From NCBI GenBank assembly GCA_016650295.1, contig JAENWA010000096.1, positions 1 to 64,000 of the forward strand: DNA of 64,000 nucleotides. The letters run 5' to 3'. The notes beneath the pieces were generated by a model, which saw only the letters and a list, made by a program, of their open reading frames with translations, was not told the DNA's origin and did no database searches. Source of the DNA: Desulfuromonadales bacterium. Lineage in GTDB: Bacteria; Desulfobacterota; Desulfuromonadia; Geobacterales; Pseudopelobacteraceae. Below are positions 42,353 through 50,800 of this stretch, one piece after another. Every line of letters begins with the position of its first letter. The stretch's first letter is position 1. The position numbers and the translations under genes are program-made.

Positions 42353-42916
42353 ATGAAGAATAATATTTTTGCAATAGTGCTCATGGTTTTTGTTCTGGCC
42401 CTGATTTCGGGCTGCGCCACTATTCAAACATGGCCAGATTCGGAAAGAAGCGCGGAAAGCAAGATGGTTGTTATCCAGGAAAACATTGGGGATGGTTTAA
42501 AAACCGGCGCGCTTTCCCCCGATCAGTCCCAGATGTTTCTGACAACACTGAAAGGTATTCGAACAGACTATATGTCGCTGAGAGACAAAAAAGTCCACGA
42601 GAAAGAGTGGAACGCTCTTCAGGGAAGACTTGATGTGCTAGGAGATGAGGTAAACAGGGCTGCTAGCCGGACCACAAAATTTGAGGAACCAAGGAATGGG
42701 GACAGGATTCTCACACTCCAAAGGAGAATAGATGATGTAAGAGTCAGCGGGCGCTTGCCTCAGTCAGAGGGGAGAGAGTTTCAGACCAGACTGGACTCCA
42801 TTCGGAGAGAATATATGCGGATGACGAATGAAGGAAGATACGCTGCGCACGAGGAGAGAGCAGACATTTCCCGTCGACTTGATTCCTTGGAAACGGATCT
42901 AAACAGGTTCCGGTAG
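42353..42916 (+). CDS. Helical lipoprotein of unknown function
   Basis: The product is 187 aa, ATG after 'aaaaggagaagcgaa'. The lipoprotein signal is 'IFAIVLMVFVLALISGC'. The mature part is predicted all-helical with two related halves, each a helix ending '...L..G.L...........L..I...Y..M......' (compare 'GDGLKTGALSPDQSQMFLTTLKGIRTDYMSLRDK' and 'DDVRVSGRLPQSEGREFQTRLDSIRREYMRMTNE'), so it arose by internal duplication. It lies 150 bp after csbD, perhaps in the same stress unit. No known family. Confidence 0.78.
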   Translation: MKNNIFAIVLMVFVLALISGCATIQTWPDSERSAESKMVVIQENIGDGLKTGALSPDQSQMFLTTLKGIRTDYMSLRDKKVHEKEWNALQGRLDVLGDEVNRAASRTTKFEEPRNGDRILTLQRRIDDVRVSGRLPQSEGREFQTRLDSIRREYMRMTNEGRYAAHEERADISRRLDSLETDLNRFR

Positions 42917-42995
42917 CATTTCACGAAATTATTGAATCAACAGGCTAAGCAGCAATGCTCCCATAAATTCGATCTTAGAACAGCAGGAGAAACTG

Positions 42996-44012
42996 ATGAT
43001 GAACCCTGAACTGAACCACGAGTATCCCGAACCGGGCGAGGCCGCACTGATTGAGAAGATGGTCAAGTTGGCCGTCGAACGAATGAAGCCCCAACAGGGT
43101 CGCATTCGCCGCGGTCAGCATGCCAAAACGACAGGTTGTGTCAGGGGGGAGTTCACAATCCATAACGATATAGCAGACGACTTGCGTTTTGGAATCTTCC
43201 AGAAGCCAAATCAGGTATATCAGGCGATCATCCGCTTCTCTAATTCCTCGGAATCGATCAACCCTGATGGTATGGGTGATGCGCGGGGGATGGCCATCAA
43301 GTTGTTGGATGTGACAGGTACCCCGGCAACTCCCGACACTGATAATCGCTGTCAGGATTTTTTGACCATCAACTTCCCGGTCTTCCCGTTCGCAACACCG
43401 GCTGAATTCGTGGATTTCTTCGACATCCGCGCGATGCCTTTCGTAGGTGATCCGCTGGCTGCGGCCTGGCTTGCTCTTTCCAATTACCGTCACCTGAATA
43501 TCGCCAGGGAGATCCTGGGCGAAATCGTCACCAGCCCACTGGAACTGACGTATTGGAGCGGCTCGCCTTACTGGCTCGGCTCACCGGCAACAGCCAACGG
43601 CCACGCAGTTAAATACACGCTTGTGCCCAGATTCGAAGAGACGGGGCCGCTTCAAGATCCTAACAGCATGCCCGACGATTATTTGAACCAGGCCCTGGCG
43701 CGGCACTTGATAACACGCGAAGCTGTCTTTGAATTCAGGGTTCAAACCCAGACTGATCCTATTGCGATGCCTGTCGAGGACGTGTCGGTCGTATGGGATG
43801 AATCTGTCTCCAAGCCGATTCCTGTAGCCTCACTCAAGATTGGTATGCAGGACGTCGATTCGCCCGAGGGAAGGTCATTGGCCGAGGAATGCGAGACGAT
43901 GGCTTTCTCACCCTGGAATGCCCTCGCTGAGCATCGGCCGATGGGGGGAATAAACAGGCTGCGTCAGGCGGTTTATTTGGCCAGCCAGGCTAAGAGAGCA
44001 GTAAAGGGCTAG
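42996..44012 (+). CDS. Catalase-like heme protein (small catalase-fold family)
   Basis: The product is 338 aa, ATG after 'cagcaggagaaactg'. It is shorter than true catalases (about 480 or more) and belongs with the SrpA/lipoxygenase-associated catalase-fold proteins: 'RRGQHAKTTGCVRGEFTIHNDIADDLRFGIF', 'YQAIIRFSNSS', 'DARGMAIKLLDV', 'DFLTINFPVF', and C-terminal 'FSPWNALAEHRPMGGINRLRQAVY', where the Tyr may be the proximal heme ligand. The His in the 'GQHAKTTGCV' block is a candidate distal residue. It may decompose peroxide or act as an organic peroxide isomerase. Its 3' end abuts the broken SRAP gene. Confidence 0.82.
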   Translation: MMNPELNHEYPEPGEAALIEKMVKLAVERMKPQQGRIRRGQHAKTTGCVRGEFTIHNDIADDLRFGIFQKPNQVYQAIIRFSNSSESINPDGMGDARGMAIKLLDVTGTPATPDTDNRCQDFLTINFPVFPFATPAEFVDFFDIRAMPFVGDPLAAAWLALSNYRHLNIAREILGEIVTSPLELTYWSGSPYWLGSPATANGHAVKYTLVPRFEETGPLQDPNSMPDDYLNQALARHLITREAVFEFRVQTQTDPIAMPVEDVSVVWDESVSKPIPVASLKIGMQDVDSPEGRSLAEECETMAFSPWNALAEHRPMGGINRLRQAVYLASQAKRAVKG

Positions 44013-44027
44013 GATCGAGCAGGACTG

Positions 44028-44147
44028 GATATCCTGGGAGGGAGCAACGTTGTAACGGGGATTGAGGTCCCGGTCGATCTTCCGCACGATGCCGTATATC
44101 TCGATGATCGTCTCAATCGGTATGTATAGCGTCAGTCGTCCGCACAT
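44028..44147 (-). pseudogene. Truncated SRAP (YedK/HMCES-type) gene, N-terminal 40 codons only
   Basis: The ATG at 44147 opens with 'MCGRLTLYIPIETIIEIYGI' and continues to 'NPRYNVAPSQDI', the invariant N-terminus of SOS-response-associated proteins with the catalytic Cys2 that crosslinks to abasic DNA. After this the frame enters unrelated sequence antisense to the catalase-like gene. About 80 percent of the protein, including the rest of the active site, is missing. Its start codon overlaps the stop of the polymerase IV gene (TAATG), so the intact ancestor was translationally coupled to it. Confidence 0.82.
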
Positions 44148-45376
44148 TATTTCACATTCACGTTCTTGATTCCGGCCGGCCGCCATGAAGGTGGTATCAC
44201 ATGGCTCCCGGCCTTTTCTTTCCCTGGTAGCAGTGTACCAAACGTCACGACCATACTCCCGTACTTCCGGTTGACCTCATCCATGGCCTTGGTGGCAAAG
44301 AGCTTTTTCCGCTCATCCTCGAACAACGGTAACTGCTCGACCTCATGCCGAAGGTTGGATAGGCTGACTCCCAGGAGCCGCACAGGCTGCTCCAACTCGA
44401 CGGTGTTGAGTATTCCCAGGGCTGCCTTGTATATTTCGTCACTCTGGTTGGTATGTGACCTCAACGTGGTCTGCTTACCCCAACTGGAGAAGAAGTCTGC
44501 GTAGCGGACATACAGGCTGATGGTTTTACCGGCCACGTTGTAACGCCTGGCCCGGCTGCCGACCATCTCCGAGAGCTGTAACAGGAAGCGACGGATCTCC
44601 TGGGGGTCGTCGATGTCCTTCTCCAGGGTGCTGGAGTGGCCGACACTCTTTACGTGATCTTCCTCGCCGTAGGGTATCACCGGGGAGTCGTCGATCCCCT
44701 GTCCCATCAACTTGAGGCGGCTGCCGATAATACCGAACTTCCTAGTCAACCGGGCTTCGTCACAACGTCCCAGTTCTCCGCAGGTGTAGAGGCTCATCAT
44801 ATTCAGGTGTCGCTCCATCTTCTTGCCAATGCCGCAGAGCTCCTTGATCGGCAGGCGTTCCAGTACACGCGACACGTCCTCGGGCATGATGACGGTCAGT
44901 CCGTCCGGTTTCTGCATATCACTGGCCAGCTTCGCCAGGAGCTTGTTGGGTGCGATGCCGATGGAACAGGTAATGCCAAAGCTGTGTCTGATACGGGCCT
45001 TAATGAGATAGGCAATATTCACTGCACTGTCGAAGATGGAAAGGGAGTGGGTGACATCCAGCCAGGACTCATCAATGCTGAAAGCCTCTACCTCGGGCGT
45101 GTAGTCGCGGAATATCTCGTTGATCATGGTGGAGGTGTGGGTGTACTTCCTGTTATCGCCCACCACTATGATCAGTTCCGGACAAACCCGTTTCCCTTCC
45201 CAGATCGCCATGCCTGTCTTGACACCTTTGGCCCTGGCCTCATATGAGCTGGTGGTGATGACCGTCCGATGACCGCCACCGACAACGGCTATCGGCTTGC
45301 CGCGCAGGTCAGGGTTGGCCTGCTGTTCTACAGAGGCGAAAAAGGCGTTCATATCGATATGGAGGATGGTGCGCAT
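44147..45376 (-). CDS. dinB: DNA polymerase IV (Y-family)
   Basis: The start at 45376 ('MRTILHIDMNAFFASVEQ') is the usual DinB beginning; the track adds five residues. The 409-aa protein has the palm motifs 'HIDMNAFFASVEQ' and 'AFSIDESWLDVT' (catalytic acids), the thumb helix-hairpin-helix ('LPIKELCGIGKKMERHLNMMSLYTCGELGRC'), and a little finger ending with a clamp-binding 'QLPLF'. It performs error-prone lesion bypass. It formerly formed an operon with an SRAP gene, now truncated. No clear LexA box was found upstream. Confidence 0.92.
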   Translation of the reverse strand: MRTILHIDMNAFFASVEQQANPDLRGKPIAVVGGGHRTVITTSSYEARAKGVKTGMAIWEGKRVCPELIIVVGDNRKYTHTSTMINEIFRDYTPEVEAFSIDESWLDVTHSLSIFDSAVNIAYLIKARIRHSFGITCSIGIAPNKLLAKLASDMQKPDGLTVIMPEDVSRVLERLPIKELCGIGKKMERHLNMMSLYTCGELGRCDEARLTRKFGIIGSRLKLMGQGIDDSPVIPYGEEDHVKSVGHSSTLEKDIDDPQEIRRFLLQLSEMVGSRARRYNVAGKTISLYVRYADFFSSWGKQTTLRSHTNQSDEIYKAALGILNTVELEQPVRLLGVSLSNLRHEVEQLPLFEDERKKLFATKAMDEVNRKYGSMVVTFGTLLPGKEKAGSHVIPPSWRPAGIKNVNVK

Positions 45377-45588
45377 AGATGTTGTCCACAAATTATGTTG
45401 GTAACCTTGTTTATGGATTATAGCAAACGGTGGATATTATGGCGAGAAGGTTGGTTTGAACAGATTTTGGGCAGAAAGGCTATCGCGCGATTACTTTTTT
45501 AATGAAGACTCATTCCAATGTCATTTCGCCTCATTTTCTGGTATGTAAACACAATTAAACACAGCACCAAGACCGTTATGCAGATTGA

Positions 45589-45849
45589 AAGGAGTGTAAG
45601 ACCAAAGAGCAGTATATAGGATCAGCGTCTGGTGAAGAAGGATTTTGGGGGCGCTGGCAGAACTACATACAGACTGGCCACGGCGGCAATGTGGGACTCA
45701 AGAGCCGAGATCCGAGCGATTATCAGGTTTCGATCCTGGAGGTTGCAGGTACATCTGCAACAACTGATGATATTCTGACCATGGAAGGCCGGTGGCAGTC
45801 TAAACTGCAAAGCAGGGAAATGGGGCTGAACCGCAATTTGTCACGTTAA
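45589..45849 (+). pseudogene. GIY-YIG nuclease-like remnant
   Basis: An open frame without a start encodes 'QYIGSASGEEGFWGRWQNYI', then 'TGHGGNVGLKSRDPSDYQVSILEV ... DDILTMEGRWQSKLQSREMGLNRN'. This is the second half of a GIY-YIG domain as found in small nucleases ('YvGsa.ge.g.wgRW..Y..tGHGGN', later Glu in 'E..WK..L.SRE.GlN'). The N-terminal GIY half is missing and the frame is closed upstream by a stop at 45586. It marks the start of the accessory island. Confidence 0.72.
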
Positions 45850-45976
45850 GACTACAACCGAACCAAAGCGGCATCGGATGAGCAACTGCAACACATACTA
45901 TAACCCGGTCTGGCCATCCCCCCGATTTGGAGGTTGACCGGGGTCTGGTCAACAAAGAAGTTGGTCTCGGAAGAAT

Positions 45977-46789
45977 ATGACAGCAAAAATATTTCAAACA
46001 TTCAGGGAATTACGTGACGATTTAGGCAAGATAGATGCCTCGTTTGCTTACATTGCCTTGTCTTTAAAACACCTTGATTACAGTGCATCTCAGTCGGCAA
46101 ATCGGCTCAACTTCCTGGAGGAAGTTGCGGAGCGTCATTCAATTAGAGTTCTTCTCCAGAATGATGATGATCCACAGAAAAACGTTTACTTTTCTGCGGC
46201 TGTTGCAGTCCATTCCGAATGGGATCGCTTTTTATTTGGGCTTATGGATGAATTAAGTGATTTCAATTATGAGCCTATTGACAAGGGGCGTAGACGTGAT
46301 GGTGAATCAAGGCTGGCATTCTTTCTTCGATCCATGAAAGTAATTGCTCCAAACAAATTAGACGAATTACCGCAACCACTTATCGAACTATGTGAATACT
46401 TAAGACTCCTTAGAAATTATTATGCTCATCGTCTCACTACGCCTCAAAAGGAATGCGTAGAACTGTTTAATAAAATAAGCAAAAAAATCAATACTTGGCC
46501 GAGTAAATTCGGAAATCTTAAATTTTCATCTGAGTGTTGTCAGCCTGCGTTTGATGATGTGCTCATCTTGACAATAGCCGTAAAACTTCTTGCAGAGGAA
46601 ATATGTACCCGATTGGCTCCAGTCCCTGACGTATTGTTGGAGCATCCAGCAACAAAAGATTTTATTGCCCGTGAAAAAAGCCCCATGCCTGAAAGTCGTT
46701 TTCAATTGTTCCTGAATGATCGGTTCGGTCTTGATAGGATTACTGCTAATCAACTTTCTAAAAAACTAGTGAATAAGGCGTTGGTGTAG
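45977..46789 (+). CDS. HEPN-motif protein, putative RNase of a defence/toxin type
   Basis: The product is 270 aa, ATG after 'tcggaagaat'. It is predicted all-helical and cytosolic. Near residue 150 it has 'LRLLRNYYAHRL', an R-N-x3-H arrangement matching the RX4-6H catalytic motif of HEPN RNases. No other domain is recognised. The codons are AT-richer than those of the housekeeping neighbours. Its last codons and stop overlap the 5' arm of the tRNA-like sequence. HEPN proteins often cleave tRNA or mRNA in toxin or abortive-infection systems; that role here is inferred. Confidence 0.68.
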   Translation: MTAKIFQTFRELRDDLGKIDASFAYIALSLKHLDYSASQSANRLNFLEEVAERHSIRVLLQNDDDPQKNVYFSAAVAVHSEWDRFLFGLMDELSDFNYEPIDKGRRRDGESRLAFFLRSMKVIAPNKLDELPQPLIELCEYLRLLRNYYAHRLTTPQKECVELFNKISKKINTWPSKFGNLKFSSECCQPAFDDVLILTIAVKLLAEEICTRLAPVPDVLLEHPATKDFIAREKSPMPESRFQLFLNDRFGLDRITANQLSKKLVNKALV

Positions 46790-46879
46790 TGGTCGCATAC
46801 CCCCTCGATGTGCACTCGAACCAGCTTCGAGAGTAGATCAAGGGCGAGGAGCTTGGTTCGATTCCAACACGCCTTTCCA
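46775..46879 (+). tRNA. tRNA-like sequence with encoded CCA and an extended anticodon arm
   Basis: A perfect 7-bp acceptor stem (AAGGCGT at 46775, ACGCCTT at 46869) is followed by a one-base discriminator and CCA. U8, a D arm (GTGT-AGTGGTCGC-ATAC with A14 and G18G19) and a T arm (4 bp plus a C-C mismatch, loop TTCGATT with T54, T55, C56 and A58) are all in place. Between D and T arms are 51 nt instead of the usual 22-40. These fold as CCCTcGAT/ATCaAGGG topped by CTCGA-ACCAGCT-TCGAG. The 7-base loop would give anticodon CAG (Leu), but position 33 is C, not U. It may be a functional unusual tRNA, a tRNA mimic or a decayed tRNA used as an integration site. Confidence 0.5.
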
Positions 46880-46975
46880 AAAAAGATGAAGTTACCAACC
46901 AGGAAAATGGACACCGGCCGCCCATAGGAACCGGACGGGCGAGTATTTCCCGAACCGTTGAACAGAGGAGAAAAT

Positions 46976-47749
46976 ATGCCACCGACAGGCGAAGAAATCC
47001 GGAGAGTACTTCTGGAAGTAATCAGTGAATACTCCGACAGAGATGCATCGTTTCAGTCCGGTACAATTTTAGGTGAATCTCAACGCAGACTCGGAATCAA
47101 TCATAATGTAAGCATGGAACAAGCGTTACTGACACTATGGCATGATCTGTTTAGAACTGGTTACCTTGCGTGGGGCTATAATCTTTCCAATCCGGACCCC
47201 CCATTTTGCCACCTTACAGACCAAGGGAGGCGAACCTTACAGCATTTAAGCCGTGATCCTGCTAATCCTGATGGATATCTTCATCATTTAAACCAAACAG
47301 CCACATTAAATCCAATTTCAAATTCTTATCTAAAAGAGGCTCTCATATCTTTTAACACCAACTGTTATAAAGCTGCTGCGGTTATGATAGGGGCTTCAGC
47401 GGAAAGTATTGTGCTTGAGTTGAGAGACACGCTGGTAGCTAAGATTATTTCTTTGAGCAGAACACCAGCTAAGGACCTGGAAGATTGGAGAATCAAGAAG
47501 GTTCTAGATTCATTAAAAAAGGAGATCGACGCAAAACGGCCCTTAATTCTCACTCCATTATGGGAAGCCTACCAAGGCTATTGGTCTGCTTTTACGCAGC
47601 AAATACGTACCGTTAGAAACGATGCTGGTCATCCTACAAATATTGACCCAGTGACAGAAGAGTCCGTTCATGCATCGCTTCTTATTTTTCCGGAATTAGC
47701 AAAGCTCGCAAATGACTTGTCATCTTGGATTACAACACATTACACATAG
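46976..47749 (+). CDS. HEPN-motif protein (DUF4145-like C-terminus)
   Basis: The start at 46976 ('MPPTGEEIRRVLLEVISEYS') follows 'acagaggagaaaat'; the track begins at a TTG six codons earlier. The 257-aa product has an N-terminal winged-helix-like region ('ALLTLWHDLFRTGYLAWGYN ... CHLTDQGRRTLQHLS') and a C-terminal helical domain with 'QQIRTVRNDAGHPTNIDP', an RNxxxH HEPN motif. Proteins of this kind act as RNA cleavers or nucleic-acid sensors in phage-defence loci. It is encoded 97 bp after the tRNA-like sequence and 105 bp before another unknown island gene. Confidence 0.7.
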   Translation: MPPTGEEIRRVLLEVISEYSDRDASFQSGTILGESQRRLGINHNVSMEQALLTLWHDLFRTGYLAWGYNLSNPDPPFCHLTDQGRRTLQHLSRDPANPDGYLHHLNQTATLNPISNSYLKEALISFNTNCYKAAAVMIGASAESIVLELRDTLVAKIISLSRTPAKDLEDWRIKKVLDSLKKEIDAKRPLILTPLWEAYQGYWSAFTQQIRTVRNDAGHPTNIDPVTEESVHASLLIFPELAKLANDLSSWITTHYT

Positions 47750-47854
47750 TTAAATATCAAATTGTTTGCTAAAAGTGGGTGGGTTTTATAATCGGAAAAA
47801 TTCCATAACTGTAACGTTTGAACCAATGTAGTCTAATTTACAGGAGGCTTTGAA

Positions 47855-48499
47855 ATGGCAAATGTACCATCCAAAATAGAAACCGCTTTGAAAATACTAG
47901 ACATCTTTGTCAACCACTTTAATTGCAGGGCCTCACACGTATTAAGAGTGAACAACTTTTTGGCGGTATGGCACAAAAAAGGGCTGCATTGGGATGATTT
48001 TATTCCAGGAATGGAATTCGCCGCAGAGCAAAAATGGGTTGAGATATTGCCTAACGGTTACTCCTTCAAATTAACAGAAGAAGGTTTTGCAACATCGCCG
48101 CAACAAAATTCTGAAATAAACGCTAAACCGGCCATTGTAAATAAGAATTACATTAGCATTGGTCAGGCAATTAACTCGCCAATTACCCAGGGTATCAACT
48201 CAACTCAAACTGTAACGACCAATTACACACCTATTTCAAAAGACGAGCTGGTAGACTTCGTCAATTCTTTTCGAGAGCATATCTCAGATTTAAAACTTTC
48301 GACCCAAGAAGAAAGAAAAGTAAACGCTCAATTGGCCACAATTGAAGCCCAATTACTCGACGAACCAAATCCTGAAGTATTAAAACAAACCTTTGCCTCC
48401 ATTAAAAACATTACTGAAGGTGCTATTGGAAGTCTTCTAGCAACAGCCGCACAACCAGGAGTATGGGCTGCAATTCAATCTTTTCTCTCTAGTTGTTAA
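47855..48499 (+). CDS. Island protein of unknown function (N-terminal helical/wHTH-like)
   Basis: The product is 214 aa, ATG after 'acaggaggctttgaa', a strong ribosome site. The N-terminal 80 residues look like a small winged helix ('KIETALKILDIFVNHFNCRASHVLRVNNFLAVWHKKGLHWDDFIPGMEFAAEQKWVEILPNGYSFKLTEEG'). A Ser/Thr/Asn-rich linker ('IGQAINSPITQGINSTQTVTTN') leads to a helical segment and a hydrophobic C-terminal helix ('GAIGSLLATAAQPGVWAAIQSFL'). The hydrophobic end would suit membrane or oligomer contacts. No family is recognised. Confidence 0.62.
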   Translation: MANVPSKIETALKILDIFVNHFNCRASHVLRVNNFLAVWHKKGLHWDDFIPGMEFAAEQKWVEILPNGYSFKLTEEGFATSPQQNSEINAKPAIVNKNYISIGQAINSPITQGINSTQTVTTNYTPISKDELVDFVNSFREHISDLKLSTQEERKVNAQLATIEAQLLDEPNPEVLKQTFASIKNITEGAIGSLLATAAQPGVWAAIQSFLSSC

Positions 48500-48634
48500 C
48501 CCACGAATGAGCCAGAAGGGACGCAGGTGAGTTTACTGACTTGTCGAGAGAGAAGAACAATGTCCAACTCTTATTAGGCCCCTGTCTGTCAATAGGCAAA
48601 ATGGTGCCTTGACGATTTTGACTCTTTTTATTGC

Positions 48635-49090
48635 ATGAATCGGTTCAACAGCATCCAGCGCCAAGACCGGCCCAATAGCCGCCTCTCTCAAGAGATATTC
48701 GAAAGGATCGCCCGTGAGGGAAGAAAATTTGGATTAGGCTTAGTACTTTCTTCTCAACGTCCATCGGAACTTTCACAGACTGTTCTGGCTCAATGCAATA
48801 CATTTATTCTTCATCGGCTTGTAAATGATAAAGATCAGGACCAGGTTAAACGACTGGTCCCAGATAATGTAGGTGCACTCCTCGACGAACTTCCAAATCT
48901 ACCAACTCGGAAAGCAATCATGCTCGGTTGGGCAACACAGATTCCTGTAATCATGAATGTTCGTGAACTTCCGGACAGTCAGCGACCACACTCAGCCGAC
49001 CCACAATTCTGGGATGTTTGGACTAGAAGTAAAAAAGGTGAACGACTGATGAATTGGGATAAAATCGCTGACGAGTGGCAGGAAAGCTGA
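48635..49090 (+). pseudogene. C-terminal remnant of a HerA-type ATPase
   Basis: The 151-aa ORF begins mid-domain with 'SQEIFERIAREGRKFGLGLVLSSQRPSELSQTVLAQCNTFILHRLVNDKDQDQVKRLVPDN', the sensor and arginine region of HerA/DUF87 translocases, then 'TRKAIMLGWATQIPVIMNVRELPDSQRPHSADPQFWDVW'. The Walker A and B portion (300 or more residues) is absent, so it cannot work as an ATPase. HerA with a nuclease or SIR2 partner is a common defence module; here only the tail survives ahead of hsdM. Confidence 0.8.
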
Positions 49091-49243
49091 CAAGCCCGGA
49101 GGGGGCGCTAGAAAGCATATCAGAGGTTCAATGCTCGAGATTTCAAAAATATAAAACACATAATTTCCAACTCACGGCTGGACCGGTCCTAAACCCGACC
49201 GATCAGCCTTGCGTTTTACATGCAGAAAAGGACCCACAACCCA

Positions 49244-50800
49244 ATGATCGAAGACATCAAAAAAACCCTTTGGGCCACCGCCGACAAGCTGCGCGCCAAC
49301 ATGGACGCTGCCGAATACAAGCATGTCGTGCTTGGCCTCATCTTTGTCAAATACATCTCCGACACCTTTCAGACCCGCAGTAACGAACTTACGGAACGCT
49401 TTGCTGATCCTGATGACGAGTATTACATTCAGGATGCAGATTCTGCTGGAATAGTAAGCGAGCTGGAAGACCGTGACTACTACCGGGAAGTCAACGTCTT
49501 CTGGGTGCCGGAAGCTGCGCGCTGGGAAAACCTGCGGGCACAGGCCAAGCAGCCCGATATCGGCAAACGCATCGACGATGCCCTGACACTGATCGAGACC
49601 GAAAACCCCAAACTCAAAGGTATCCTCGACAAACGCTATGCCCGCGTGCAACTTCCTGATGGCAAGCTGGGCGAACTTGTGGATATGGTTTCTACCATCG
49701 GATTTGGGACCACCGGGCAGAGTGCCCGCGACCTGCTCGGCCAGGTGTATGAATATTTTCTCGGCCAGTTTGCCAGTGCCGAAGGCAAGCGTGGCGGCCA
49801 GTTCTACACCCCTGCCAGTATCGTTAAGACGCTGGTATCCATACTCGCACCGCATCAGGGACAGGTCTATGACCCCTGCTGCGGTTCGGGCGGCATGTTT
49901 GTGCAATCGGAAAAATTCATCGAAGCACATGGCGGCAAGATCGGTGATGTGTCTATCTACGGCCAGGAATCCAACCCAACCACCTGGCGGCTGGCGGCGA
50001 TGAACCTCGCCATTCGCGGTATCGACTTCAACCTGGGCAAAGAACCTGCCGACACCTTTGTCCGCAACCAGCACCCCGATTTGCGCGCCGACTTCGTGCT
50101 GGCCAACCCTCCCTTCAATATTTCCGACTGGTGGCATGGCAGCCTGGAAGGCGACCCGCGCTGGGTGTATGGCACACCGCCGCAAGGCAACGCCAACTAC
50201 GCCTGGCTGCAACATATCCTCTACCACTTAAAAGCTCAGGGTAGAGGCGGTATCGTACTGGCCAACGGCTCCATGTCCTCCAGCCAGAACTATGAGGGCG
50301 ATATCCGCCGCGCCATGGTCGAGGCCGACAAGGTGGAGGTCATGGTTGCCATGCCGGGCCAACTGTTCTTCAATACCCAGATCCCGGCCTGCCTCTGGTT
50401 TCTGGTCAAACAGAAGAGCAGGCGTCAGGGTGAAGTGCTGTTCATCGACGCCCGCAAACTGGGCACCATGATCAGCCGGGTGCAGATCGAGTTTACCGAT
50501 ACCGATATCCAGAGAATCGCCGACACCGTCCTTGCCTGGCGTTGTGATGGTGAAGCCAATGTCGAATATGCCGACGTGGCCGGCTTCTGCCGGAGTGTGA
50601 CGCTGGCCGAGATCGCCGAGCATGGTCATGTCCTGACACCGGGGCGCTATGTGGGTGCTGAGGCGGTTGAGGATGATGACGAAGCTTTTGTTGAGAAAAT
50701 GCAGCGGTTGACTGAGACTCTGGGTGAACAGATGGCCAAGGGTGCGGAACTTGATGGGCTGATCCGGAAGAAGCTGGGAGGGCTGGGGTATGAGTTCTAA
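49244..50800 (+). CDS. hsdM: Type I restriction-modification methyltransferase subunit
   Basis: The start at 49244 ('[40 protein letters not shown]') has 'aaaggacccacaaccc' upstream; the track ATG eight codons earlier has none. The 518-aa protein has the N-terminal helical HsdM domain and an N6-adenine methylase domain: SAM motif I '[19 protein letters not shown]' and catalytic '[13 protein letters not shown]'. It methylates adenine in the host recognition site and is also needed for restriction. Its end overlaps hsdS by 11 nt. Confidence 0.93.
   Translation: MIEDIKKTLWATADKLRANMDAAEYKHVVLGLIFVKYISDTFQTRSNELTERFADPDDEYYIQDADSAGIVSELEDRDYYREVNVFWVPEAARWENLRAQAKQPDIGKRIDDALTLIETENPKLKGILDKRYARVQLPDGKLGELVDMVSTIGFGTTGQSARDLLGQVYEYFLGQFASAEGKRGGQFYTPASIVKTLVSILAPHQGQVYDPCCGSGGMFVQSEKFIEAHGGKIGDVSIYGQESNPTTWRLAAMNLAIRGIDFNLGKEPADTFVRNQHPDLRADFVLANPPFNISDWWHGSLEGDPRWVYGTPPQGNANYAWLQHILYHLKAQGRGGIVLANGSMSSSQNYEGDIRRAMVEADKVEVMVAMPGQLFFNTQIPACLWFLVKQKSRRQGEVLFIDARKLGTMISRVQIEFTDTDIQRIADTVLAWRCDGEANVEYADVAGFCRSVTLAEIAEHGHVLTPGRYVGAEAVEDDDEAFVEKMQRLTETLGEQMAKGAELDGLIRKKLGGLGYEF

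Noticed and set aside
45391-45500. LexA box upstream of dinB
   Set aside because: No sequence close enough to a known Geobacter- or E. coli-type SOS box was seen.
49075-49383. 102-aa plus-strand ORF
   Set aside because: It overlaps hsdM in another frame and has no homology-like features.
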